Assembly (NCBI RefSeq): GCF_008801475.1
Contig: NZ_VZPP01000011.1
Coordinates: 219,486 to 283,485, forward strand
Length of the DNA stretch: 64,000 nt
Source: Pseudomonas moorei
Lineage (GTDB): Bacteria; Pseudomonadota; Gammaproteobacteria; Pseudomonadales; Pseudomonadaceae
Direction: 5' to 3'
Within the stretch, counting starts at the first letter, position 1; each line of letters starts with the position of its first letter. Under the pieces are notes generated by a model. It worked only from the letters and a program-made list of their open reading frames with translations, had not been told where the DNA came from and made no database searches. This document shows, piece by piece, positions 1-7,193 of the stretch. Both the position numbers and the translations under genes were made by a program.

Positions 1-447
1 GCCGTTCATAGGCACACACTGCCTTTTCTGGCGCGCCTGGAAGAACAGATGGGCGCTGAAAACTGGTCCCTGGCCCCGGTGATTCTGGTGGAGCAAGGTC
101 GTGTTGCAGTGGCCGACGAGGTCGGTGAACTGCTCGGCGCCAAAATGACAGTGATCCTGATCGGCGAACGCCCCGGCCTCAGCTCGCCAGACAGCCTGGG
201 TTTATATTTCACCTACAATCCCAAGGTCGGCCTGACGGACGCCTACCGCAATTGCATTTCCAATGTGCGTCTCGAAGGGCTGAGTTACGGCATGGCGGCA
301 CACCGTTTGCTGTATTTGATGCGTGAGGCCTGCCGGCGACAACTTTCGGGCGTCAACCTGAAGGACGAAGCCCAGGTTCAGACACTGGAAGCGGATGTCG
401 GCGCGGACACAAAGGGTAATTTCCTGCTGAGCCCGCCGGTTACCTGA
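1..447 (+). CDS. eutC: Ethanolamine ammonia-lyase small subunit (EutC), 3' part
   Basis: The reading frame is open from the first base, so the 5' half lies outside the window. The visible 148 codons show the conserved EutC C-terminal block: GERPGLSSPDSLGLYFTY, then NPKVGLTDAYRNCISNVR, then GLSYGMAAHRLLYLM. EutC is the small subunit of the adenosylcobalamin-dependent lyase that splits ethanolamine into acetaldehyde and ammonia. The large subunit EutB normally lies immediately upstream. The gene ends in TGA at 445-447 and the next gene is separated by about 115 bp. An internal ATG at 49 opens the same frame but would cut into the conserved domain, so it is not the start. Identification is firm from family motifs. 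Confidence 0.93.
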   Translation, partial: AVHRHTLPFLARLEEQMGAENWSLAPVILVEQGRVAVADEVGELLGAKMTVILIGERPGLSSPDSLGLYFTYNPKVGLTDAYRNCISNVRLEGLSYGMAAHRLLYLMREACRRQLSGVNLKDEAQVQTLEADVGADTKGNFLLSPPVT

Positions 448-563
448 ACCGCTTCTGCATTGCACTTTCGAGCGGATTTCAGGCAGGATCGACGAACGGC
501 TGCCAGTGAGTACCTTTTGCCGTCAGTGCACGTGAAGACAGCCACTTGAAGACGAGACCTACC

Positions 564-1025
564 ATGCGGATTATTCAAGCGACCCTCGAACACCTGGACC
601 TGCTGACCCCGTTGTTCGTCAAATATCGCGAGTTTTATGGTTCCCTGCCGTATCCGGACTCGTCCCGGGCGTTCCTCGAAAAACGCCTGCGTCGCAAGGA
701 ATCGGTGATTTACCTGGCACTTTCCGATGACGACAACAACAAACTGATGGGCTTCTGTCAGTTATACCCAAGCTTTTCCTCGCTATCGCTCAAACGCGTG
801 TGGATCCTCAACGACATCTACGTCACCGAAGACGCCCGCCGCCAACTGGTGGCCGACAACCTGATCCGCACCGCGAAGAAAATGGCCAAGGAAACCAATG
901 CCGTGCGCATGCGCGTTTCCACCAGCAGCAACAACAAAGTCGCGCAGAAAACCTACGAATCCATCGGATTCAAGGAAGATACCGAGTTCAAGAACTACGT
1001 GTTGCCGATCAGCGAAGAGCTCTGA
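564..1025 (+). CDS. GNAT family N-acetyltransferase
   Basis: A 153-residue protein with GNAT fold features: a short N-terminal beta-alpha unit, a central IYVTEDARRQLVADNL stretch in the acetyl-CoA loop position, and the terminal RVSTSSNNKVAQKTYES-IGFKED motif typical of the last GNAT helix and strand. It would transfer an acetyl group from acetyl-CoA to an amine; the substrate cannot be read from the sequence. The ATG at 564 was chosen over an in-frame TTG at 546 because the domain begins right after it (MRIIQATLEHLDLL). It stands alone between eutC and the dedA-like gene. Confidence 0.85.
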   Translation: MRIIQATLEHLDLLTPLFVKYREFYGSLPYPDSSRAFLEKRLRRKESVIYLALSDDDNNKLMGFCQLYPSFSSLSLKRVWILNDIYVTEDARRQLVADNLIRTAKKMAKETNAVRMRVSTSSNNKVAQKTYESIGFKEDTEFKNYVLPISEEL

Positions 1026-1288
1026 TCCGCACCAAATCTGCTGGCGCAGCATGCTCATGATGGCGGGGCGCCATTTGGCACCGCCATCACGCGCAAGCGT
1101 ATAAAACAGAGCGCGCCCACCGTCGGTCCGAGTGAAATGCCCCGCTACAATCTCGACGCTCTTTTCACTTTTCAGTCCGTATAATCCCGACCTCTCCTAC
1201 TTGTAAGAAAAACTACCCCTGTTCGTAGTCTTACACGAAGTCATTTGCACAGGCCTGCCGAGTCGGGCCGTCATCACAGGTGCTCACC

Positions 1289-1945
1289 ATGGATTTCAAC
1301 CCGATCGATATCGTTCTGCATCTCGACGTCTACCTCGACATGCTCGTAACCAACTACGGGGCCTGGATTTACGCCATTCTGTTTATGGTGATTTTCTGTG
1401 AAACCGGTCTGGTGGTGATGCCGTTCCTGCCGGGCGACTCGCTGCTGTTTATCGCCGGCGCCGTGGCCGCCGGGGGCGGTATGGATCCGGTATTGCTGGG
1501 CGGGCTGCTAATGCTGGCGGCGATACTCGGCGACAGTACCAACTACATCATCGGGCGAACGGCCGGCGAACGTCTGTTCAGCAACCCGAACTCGAAAATC
1601 TTCCGCCGCGATTATCTGCAACAAACCCATGACTTCTATGACAAGCATGGTGGCAAAACCGTGACCCTGGCGCGCTTCCTGCCCATCATCCGCACCTTTG
1701 CACCGTTCGTCGCCGGCGTCGGCAAGATGCCTTACCCACGCTTCTTTGCTTTCAGCGTCTTCGGCACTGTTTTGTGGGTTGGCGGCCTGGTGACCCTCGG
1801 TTACTTCTTCGGCAACGTACCGTTCATCAAGAAAAACCTGTCACTGTTGGTGGTCGGCATCATTCTGCTGTCACTGCTGCCGATGATCATCGGCGTGATC
1901 CGCAGCCGCTTCGGCAACTCGAACTCCAAAGCCGAAACACGCTGA
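1289..1945 (+). CDS. DedA family inner-membrane protein
   Basis: A 218-residue polytopic membrane protein of the DedA/Tvp38 (SNARE-associated, PF09335) family. DedA proteins are lipid flippases or proton-linked transporters needed for envelope homeostasis. The acidic residues important in E. coli DedA proteins (E39, D51) have counterparts at E38 (FCETG) and D50 (FLPGDSLLF). The paired arginines (R130, R136) correspond to R129 and R135 in the LARFLPIIRTFAPF block. Start: ATG at 1289, preceded by CACAGG; an in-frame GTG at 1280 is less likely. The M90 peptidase gene follows after 6 bp, so the two are probably co-transcribed. Confidence 0.92.
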   Translation: MDFNPIDIVLHLDVYLDMLVTNYGAWIYAILFMVIFCETGLVVMPFLPGDSLLFIAGAVAAGGGMDPVLLGGLLMLAAILGDSTNYIIGRTAGERLFSNPNSKIFRRDYLQQTHDFYDKHGGKTVTLARFLPIIRTFAPFVAGVGKMPYPRFFAFSVFGTVLWVGGLVTLGYFFGNVPFIKKNLSLLVVGIILLSLLPMIIGVIRSRFGNSNSKAETR

Positions 1946-1951
1946 TTCACG

Positions 1952-2764
1952 ATGTGGTCCCTGAGCGCCTGGCGACGCCAGCGCATCCTGGCCAAGCACC
2001 CGATTGCCGACGACATGTGGCAACGGGTGCGCCATCAACTGAGTTTTCTGGATGGCATCAGCGCCGCCGAAGACCAGTGGCTGCGTGAAGCCAGTGTGCT
2101 GTTCCTGCAAGACAAACACCTGACCGCCCTGCCCGGCGTTGAACTCCATCAGGAGCAACGCCTGCTGCTCGCCGCCCAGGCACAACTGCCGCTGCTGCAC
2201 CTGGGCGACCTGAACTGGTATCAGGGGTTTCATGAAATCATCCTCTACCCGGACGATTTTCTCAGTCCGCAGCGCCATCGCGACGCCAGCGGTGTCGAGC
2301 ACGAATGGGATGGCGAGCACAGCGGCGAGGCCTGGCAGCAGGGGCCGATCATCCTCGCCTGGCCCGGCGTCATGGCCAGTGGTGGCTGGGAAGGCTACAA
2401 CCTGGTGATCCACGAGCTGGCACACAAACTCGACATGCTCAACGGTGACGCCAACGGCCTGCCGCCGCTGCACGCGGACATGCGGGTCAGCGACTGGGCC
2501 AAGGTCATGCAAGAAGCCTACGACGATCTTGACCGGCAACTGGATCGCAACCCGGACGCCGAGACCGCGATAGACCCTTACGCCGCCGAGAACCCGGCCG
2601 AATTTTTCGCGGTGACCAGCGAGTACTTCTTCAGCGCCCCGGATTTGCTGCACGAGGCCTATCCACGGGTCTACGAGCAGCTGCAACTGTTCTATCGCCA
2701 GGACCCGTTGAGGAGGCTCAAGCAACTTCTCGCCGAGGACCCGGTCTATCAGGCACATGACTAA
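1952..2764 (+). CDS. MtfA-type M90 zinc metallopeptidase
   Basis: A 270-residue protein with the HExxH zinc motif HELAH at residues 154-158 and a downstream glutamate in NPAEFFAV (E217) placed as the third ligand in the MtfA/M90 family (PF06167). In E. coli, MtfA binds and inactivates the repressor Mlc to modulate the glucose phosphotransferase gene and has weak peptidase activity. Pseudomonads lack that PTS, so the role here is open. It has no signal peptide, so it is cytoplasmic. The start lies 6 bp after the dedA-like stop, consistent with one transcript. Length fits the family. Confidence 0.88.
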   Translation: MWSLSAWRRQRILAKHPIADDMWQRVRHQLSFLDGISAAEDQWLREASVLFLQDKHLTALPGVELHQEQRLLLAAQAQLPLLHLGDLNWYQGFHEIILYPDDFLSPQRHRDASGVEHEWDGEHSGEAWQQGPIILAWPGVMASGGWEGYNLVIHELAHKLDMLNGDANGLPPLHADMRVSDWAKVMQEAYDDLDRQLDRNPDAETAIDPYAAENPAEFFAVTSEYFFSAPDLLHEAYPRVYEQLQLFYRQDPLRRLKQLLAEDPVYQAHD

Positions 2765-2807
2765 GGTCTACGACCTCTGGTACGTGGCGTCGACACAGGA
2801 ATATGCC

Positions 2808-2813
2808 TATAAT
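2808..2813 (+). promoter_or_regulatory. Candidate -10 element of ppa
   Basis: A perfect TATAAT lies 63 bp before the ppa start codon. The -35 position (2785-2790, TGGCGT) is poor, so this is a candidate sigma-70 promoter only. Confidence 0.35.
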
Positions 2814-2875
2814 CGCCGCCACTTTTTGGTCAATCCGGCCAAGTGTTTCTGGTCAACTAACGGGGGCAACGCCCA

Positions 2876-3403
2876 ATGAGCTACAGCAAGATTCCGGCTG
2901 GCAAAGACCTGCCGAACGACATCTACGTCGCGATCGAGATCCCGGCCAACCACGCGCCGATCAAGTACGAAATCGACAAAGACAGCGATTGCCTGTTCGT
3001 TGACCGTTTCATGGCCACCCCAATGTTCTACCCGGCCAACTACGGTTACATCCCGAACACCCTGGCCGACGACGGTGATCCCCTCGACGTGCTGGTCGTA
3101 ACCCCTTACCCGGTTGCTCCAGGCTCCGTGATCCGCGCTCGTCCGGTTGGCATTCTGAACATGACCGACGACGGCGGCGGCGATGCCAAAGTCATCGCCG
3201 TTCCACACGACAAGCTGTCCCAGCTGTACGTCGACGTGAAGGAATACACCGACCTGCCACCCCTGCTGATTCAGCAGATCGAGCACTTCTTCGCGAACTA
3301 CAAAGATCTCGAAAAAGGCAAATGGGTGAAAATCGAAGGCTGGGACGGCGCAGACGCTGCCCGCGCCGCGATCACCAAGTCGGTTGCCGCCTACAAAGGC
3401 TAA
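2876..3403 (+). CDS. ppa: Inorganic pyrophosphatase, class I
   Basis: A 175-residue soluble family I pyrophosphatase, the same length as the E. coli enzyme. It hydrolyses diphosphate to two phosphates and so drives nucleic acid, protein and lipid synthesis forward. The metal-binding signature DDGDPLD is at residues 65-71, and conserved MFYPANYGYIP precedes it. The start ATG at 2876 follows a GGGGGC-type purine stretch (AACGGGGGCAACGCCC). A clear rho-independent terminator follows the stop codon, so ppa is probably monocistronic. Confidence 0.97.
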   Translation: MSYSKIPAGKDLPNDIYVAIEIPANHAPIKYEIDKDSDCLFVDRFMATPMFYPANYGYIPNTLADDGDPLDVLVVTPYPVAPGSVIRARPVGILNMTDDGGGDAKVIAVPHDKLSQLYVDVKEYTDLPPLLIQQIEHFFANYKDLEKGKWVKIEGWDGADAARAAITKSVAAYKG

Positions 3404-3438
3404 GAAGCGGCTGCACGCTTCCACCGACAAGCTTCAAG

Positions 3439-3466
3439 AAAAACCCCGGTCGATCCGGGGTTTTTT
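3439..3466 (+). terminator. Rho-independent terminator of ppa
   Basis: Hairpin ACCCCGG-TCGAT-CCGGGGT followed by a run of six T. It starts about 36 bp after the ppa stop codon. Confidence 0.9.
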
Positions 3467-3490
3467 GTGGGCGCTCGAAACCGATGTTTA

Positions 3491-3501
3491 AACGAATTGT
3501 T
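3491..3501. promoter_or_regulatory. Palindromic candidate operator 1 of the S24-type repressor
   Basis: AACGAATTGTT, an imperfect palindrome that closely matches a second copy at 3584-3594. Both lie in the AT-rich leader of the repressor gene, the usual place for autoregulation by CI-like proteins. That role is inference. Confidence 0.4.
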
Positions 3502-3583
3502 TAACTAATTCTGCTTTGGTTTTTTCTTGTTTAATTTTCCCCAAGAACGTCTTACATCCAGCGTTAATTTTCCTCGAAATTTG

Positions 3584-3594
3584 AACGATTCGTT
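3584..3594. promoter_or_regulatory. Palindromic candidate operator 2 of the S24-type repressor
   Basis: AACGATTCGTT is a perfect palindrome around a central T, 39 bp before the repressor ATG and 82 bp downstream of the related site at 3491-3501. Confidence 0.45.
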
Positions 3595-3632
3595 TATTCA
3601 AAGCCTTATTCCGCGTCTTTAGACTCGTGTTT

Positions 3633-4379
3633 ATGAAAAAGAACACTAGCGGCCCTCGCTTTAAAGCGCTCCTCGAAGAAGCCAAGATCACCACAACGGG
3701 ATTTGCCGAGTTCCTGGACGCGGTCCCGCAAAAAGCCCACAACTGGTACACCCGTGGCGTGCCCGCCCACTGCATGGAAGAGGTTGCCAGAAAGCTATCG
3801 GTAAACAGTGAATGGCTGAAAACGGGTGAAGGCCCGAAAGATGCCAGGCACCTGCGCCTGCTCGACGAGTCCGGCCATACGTTCGACGCCCAGTCCATCC
3901 GCGGTGTCTACACGGTCATCGAACCTACCGACATTGAACTGCCTTTCTACAAAGAAGCGGCCATTACTCCAGGCTCCCACAAAACCCACGTCGTCAAAGA
4001 CCCCGAGCAATCCTTCCGATTGCCTCGCAACTACCTCGATTCCCTGGAAATCAAACATACCGACGCCATCTGTGCCCGCATGATCGGCAACAGCATGGGC
4101 GAAAGAATTGAAGACGGCTCCCTGCTCGGCATTGATTGCGGGCTCAAGGACATTGTCGATGGCGAGATCTACGCGATCGAACATGACGGCATGCTGCGAA
4201 TCAAATACCTGCACCGCATCCCCGGTAATGCAATACGCATGCGCAGCCACAACAGGGTCGAATACCCGGACGAAATTTTCAGAGCCGCTCAGATCGAAGA
4301 ACAGAACATTCAGGTACTCGGCTGGGTGTTCTGGTGGTCGACGCTGAACAAACGCAGGCCGAAGGTGCCATTTCTGTAG
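3633..4379 (+). CDS. S24/CI-like transcriptional repressor with N-terminal HTH
   Basis: A 248-residue regulator of the PrtR/CI type. A helix-turn-helix region covers roughly residues 8-62 (TTGFAEFLDAVPQKAHNWYT). A LexA/S24 peptidase-like domain covers roughly 140-235, with the catalytic pair serine S154 (GNSMGER) and lysine K191 (LRIKYLHR). I see no Ala-Gly or Cys-Gly pair between the HTH and S154, the bond usually cut in RecA-stimulated self-cleavage, so autoproteolysis is doubtful. Start: ATG at 3633; a GTG at 3627 is in frame. Two related palindromes upstream suggest autoregulation. No prophage or pyocin genes adjoin it, so its targets are unknown; it may be a domesticated phage repressor. 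Confidence 0.85.
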   Translation: MKKNTSGPRFKALLEEAKITTTGFAEFLDAVPQKAHNWYTRGVPAHCMEEVARKLSVNSEWLKTGEGPKDARHLRLLDESGHTFDAQSIRGVYTVIEPTDIELPFYKEAAITPGSHKTHVVKDPEQSFRLPRNYLDSLEIKHTDAICARMIGNSMGERIEDGSLLGIDCGLKDIVDGEIYAIEHDGMLRIKYLHRIPGNAIRMRSHNRVEYPDEIFRAAQIEEQNIQVLGWVFWWSTLNKRRPKVPFL

Positions 4380-4395
4380 CGCCGCAACGTTTTCA

Positions 4396-4460
4396 TCGCG
4401 GGCTAGCCACGCTCCCACAGGATTACTCGAGATTTGTGGGAGCGGGCTTGCCCGCGAAGG
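4396..4460. repeat. Inverted REP pair (REPIN)
   Basis: Two REP-like palindromes face each other: CGCGGGCTAGCCACGCTCCCACAG, a diverged left copy, and TGTGGGAGCGGGCTTGCCCG on the right. This is the common fluorescent-Pseudomonas REP class. Confidence 0.8.
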
Positions 4461-4537
4461 CGTCGGCAGACTCAACACAAGAACCACCCAATAGCTCTAT
4501 CTCGCACACCGGACTGGGAATTTCCTCAAAAAATCAG

Positions 4538-4723
4538 TATGCTGCGCCCCACATTTGCGCATCGACCCGCCCTGCGGAGACGATCGCACCGACAAGGCAG
4601 ATGACTTTCTCGCCGAGTCCCACAGCCGGACGCAAGATCCGGGTGTACGTTTTGAAGGCTGGCGCGGTTTACCAAAAATGAACCAAGCCAGTCCCCGAGA
4701 AGCCGGCCACAAGCCGGCTTTTT
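4538..4723 (+). ncRNA. Possible small RNA in the gap before magF
   Basis: The 377-bp gap between the S24 repressor and magF holds a REPIN and then about 240 bp without an ORF worth calling. A TATGCT sequence at 4538-4543 could be a -10 element, and a strong plus-strand intrinsic terminator ends at 4723. The stretch between is GC-rich and can fold. It might be a free sRNA of about 170 nt, or simply the 3' untranslated region of the repressor transcript. No known sRNA was recognised. Confidence 0.3.
4700..4723 (+). terminator. Rho-independent terminator (plus strand)
   Basis: Stem AGCCGGC / GCCGGCT with a CACAA loop followed by five T. The minus-strand direction lacks a U run, so it does not serve the mag operon, whose last stop codon is at 4757. 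Confidence 0.8.
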
Positions 4724-4756
4724 AATGCCTGCAGGAAAGTGATACGACTGTTTCAC

Positions 4757-5569
4757 TCACGGATAACTAAACGCCTTCACCAACGTCAACTCCCCCACCG
4801 CCCGCATCGGCACCAGAAACGTCTCGATCTTCTCACTCGGCGTGCCTTCCTCGGTAATCACCGTGACCTGCGCGGTGGTCAGTGCTTGAACCGCTTCTTC
4901 CTGGCCCTCTTCGTCACTGCGATAGCCACCGCCGAAGTAGTTCACATACACCAGATACTGCCCCTTGATCGGTGCGGGCATGGCGAAGATTTCCGGGCCG
5001 TAGCCGGTGGTCACGTCGACATCGAGTGCCGCGCCGTTGGGGGCGACACGGTCGCCGTACCAGATGTGCGCGCCATCGGGGGTGATCAGGTGCAGGTCGA
5101 GGTCGGTGTTGTCGCTGTCCCATGACAGCAAAACACGCAATTTGGCCGGGGTGGCGCCGCCGCTGGCGTTGAGAAATTGCGTGCGGTGACGTTGCTGGCC
5201 GTCGGGGCTGCGGACTTCGACGCTGTTGCTGCCATTGGGAAACGAAAACGGGCGATCAAAGCGGCCCGCCGGATCGATTTTCAGCGGCATGCTGACACCG
5301 TTCACAATCAGCCGACCGGGTTCGGCCGACTTGGGCGTGGCTTTGATCTGTCCAGTGATGCGCGCGGTGTTGGCCTGGCCTGGCGGGGTGTTCACCGAGG
5401 AGGCCGGGTAATTGACGGTCTGGCGGAAATTTTCCCCCTCGCCTTCGACCGCACCAGTGCGCCAACCGCCTACGGGGGTGTCGAGCTTGACGCTGTCGGC
5501 GGCCATGGTCGGCGATAACATGGCCAACGCGCAAAGCAACAGCAAGACCTGTGGATAACGGAGTGTCAT
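4757..5569 (-). CDS. magF: MagF-like DUF2135 secreted protein (YfaP family)
   Basis: A 270-residue protein with a signal peptide (MTLRYPQVLLLLCALAMLSP...AAD) and a C-terminal DUF2135 domain marked by LLSWDSDNTDLDLHLITPDG, GPEIFAMPAPIKGQYLVYVN and a closing LVPMRAVGELTLVKAF. It is the last gene of the six-gene mag operon. It is a clear paralogue of the first gene (14133-14924), sharing the SxxxDxDLHxITPDG and YLVYVNY motifs. Established knowledge: P. aeruginosa PA4487-PA4492 (mag) and E. coli yfaP-type genes have this composition, with the macroglobulin at the centre. Biochemical role unknown; likely periplasmic. It starts 3 bp after the magE stop. Confidence 0.88.
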   Translation of the reverse strand: MTLRYPQVLLLLCALAMLSPTMAADSVKLDTPVGGWRTGAVEGEGENFRQTVNYPASSVNTPPGQANTARITGQIKATPKSAEPGRLIVNGVSMPLKIDPAGRFDRPFSFPNGSNSVEVRSPDGQQRHRTQFLNASGGATPAKLRVLLSWDSDNTDLDLHLITPDGAHIWYGDRVAPNGAALDVDVTTGYGPEIFAMPAPIKGQYLVYVNYFGGGYRSDEEGQEEAVQALTTAQVTVITEEGTPSEKIETFLVPMRAVGELTLVKAFSYP

Positions 5570-5572
5570 GGT

Positions 5573-7192
5573 CTATTCCAGCAAAAGATGACGGGCGAGC
5601 CCTTCGATGTAGTTTTCATCCTGGCCGTTAGGGTGTGCTTCAAAGGCCAGGTGCAGGTATTCGTGAGTCAGGTCGAGACGGTCTTGCAGCGAGAGCACGC
5701 CGCGCACGTAGATGCGCTGGCGTTCGCGGTCGACATAGGGACGGCCGAAGGTCAGGCGGCAGACGGCGAAGGTGCTGACTTCGTTGTAGCCGGTTTCGCT
5801 TTCCAGGCGTGGACGCCAGCCGCGACGCTGCTTTTGCAGCCAGTCTTGCGCGGCGGGCAGCGCTTCGCAGGAAGCGACGGGATTGTCCCAACGGCTGAGG
5901 CTGGCACGTGGGTAAGCGTGCAGCAGGATGGCGTCGTAGCGTTGACCGGCGTTGGCTTGTTCGACGGCTTGCTGCCAGGACAGTTTGTCCGGGCCGGGTT
6001 GATCGGAATGGTAGGTCACTGCGCTGCCGGCCAGTACCAGATCACTGGTCCAGGCGGCGATGTTGCGCGCTTCGGCGCTGGCCGGACGTGGTGCGACCCG
6101 TTGGCGCTGGCTGCTGTCGTCGATGCTCAGGCAGTCGCCGTTGCGCGTGGCGTTTTGCAGCAGGTAAGTGCGAATGGCCACGGCCAGGGCTTTGGCCGCT
6201 TCGGCGGGTTCGGCGGTGGCTTCACGTTGCAGCACGCGAGCGACGTATTCTTCGCGGTCCAGGCGCGCCACCAGTTGGTCTTTCATTAAAAACAGTTCGC
6301 CATCGCTGTGGATATCGAGCTGATTGCCGCTGGCGAATTCGACGCGGTAGTCGCCCTGTAAAGGTCCGGACGCTGCAACGCGGCCTCCCGACAGTACCCG
6401 CGTCAACGGATAACGAGAGAACAGGCTGACCTCGACGCACTTTCCGGTCTCGGCCGGCCATGACGCCGGGAGCACTGTCGCCAACGCAGGGCCATACTCA
6501 CGCAAGACCCGCTGACTGGTCCCACGCCCACCGGCCCAAATCGGCGTACCGTCCGCCGTCCAACCGGCGAATCCACCCTGGCGCGACGCCGGATCCCGAT
6601 CCCCCCGCCAGCTCCAGGTTTTCACCCGCAACCGGCTGCCGAGTTCGCCGACCACATTGCCGTCTGCGGCATTGAGCACCACATCGAGCAATACCCGACG
6701 CGCCTGATCCTGAGCCGGCAGTAGCGCCAGGGAGCGCAACAACTCGGCCACAGGAACCCGAGTGTCAGGCTGCAGTGAAGCCAGGTTCAGCAACCACGAC
6801 GGCGCCTGTCGCGTTTGCCAATAGGCTCGCCAATCGGCGCTGGAAATGCCCAGACGCGTCGGCTCGAAATACAACCCGCAGGACTTGACCAACGCCTGAT
6901 CACGTTCGATCTTGCCGCCCGCCGTGCAGCAATAGACTTCCTCCTTCGACTGACCACGACATTCATAAGCGGGTTCGCGTGCGTCGGTGTCCACCAGCCA
7001 GCTGTAGACAAACAACTTCCACACACTGCCCAGCGGGGTCTGCAAGGTATCGGGCAACGGCTCGCGCGACAGCAACTGAGTCCGGCTCAAGGACAGCAAA
7101 TCACCCTTGAACGCCAGATGCAGCGGTTCGTCCTGCGCCGTGGCCAGCGCAGGGATCAAACACAACAGCCAGCAGACCAGAAGCCGTTGCAT
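5573..7192 (-). CDS. magE: MagE-like DUF2300 protein (YfaQ family)
   Basis: A 539-residue exported protein with signal peptide MQRLLVCWLLCLIPALATAQ. The frame is open back to 7336, but the ATG at 7192, one base after the magD stop, gives the signal peptide and natural operon spacing. It matches the DUF2300 (YfaQ) family by position and sequence character. Segments such as REEYVARVLQREATAEPAEAAKALAVAIRTYLLQ resemble SpoIID-like domains, and YVDRERQRIYVRG precedes a histidine-rich C-terminal LTHEYLHLAFEAHPNG, which looks like an HExxH-type zinc site (HEYLH). That last point is my reading, not an established activity. It lies between magD and magF. Confidence 0.83.
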   Translation of the reverse strand: MQRLLVCWLLCLIPALATAQDEPLHLAFKGDLLSLSRTQLLSREPLPDTLQTPLGSVWKLFVYSWLVDTDAREPAYECRGQSKEEVYCCTAGGKIERDQALVKSCGLYFEPTRLGISSADWRAYWQTRQAPSWLLNLASLQPDTRVPVAELLRSLALLPAQDQARRVLLDVVLNAADGNVVGELGSRLRVKTWSWRGDRDPASRQGGFAGWTADGTPIWAGGRGTSQRVLREYGPALATVLPASWPAETGKCVEVSLFSRYPLTRVLSGGRVAASGPLQGDYRVEFASGNQLDIHSDGELFLMKDQLVARLDREEYVARVLQREATAEPAEAAKALAVAIRTYLLQNATRNGDCLSIDDSSQRQRVAPRPASAEARNIAAWTSDLVLAGSAVTYHSDQPGPDKLSWQQAVEQANAGQRYDAILLHAYPRASLSRWDNPVASCEALPAAQDWLQKQRRGWRPRLESETGYNEVSTFAVCRLTFGRPYVDRERQRIYVRGVLSLQDRLDLTHEYLHLAFEAHPNGQDENYIEGLARHLLLE

Positions 7193-7193
7193 G

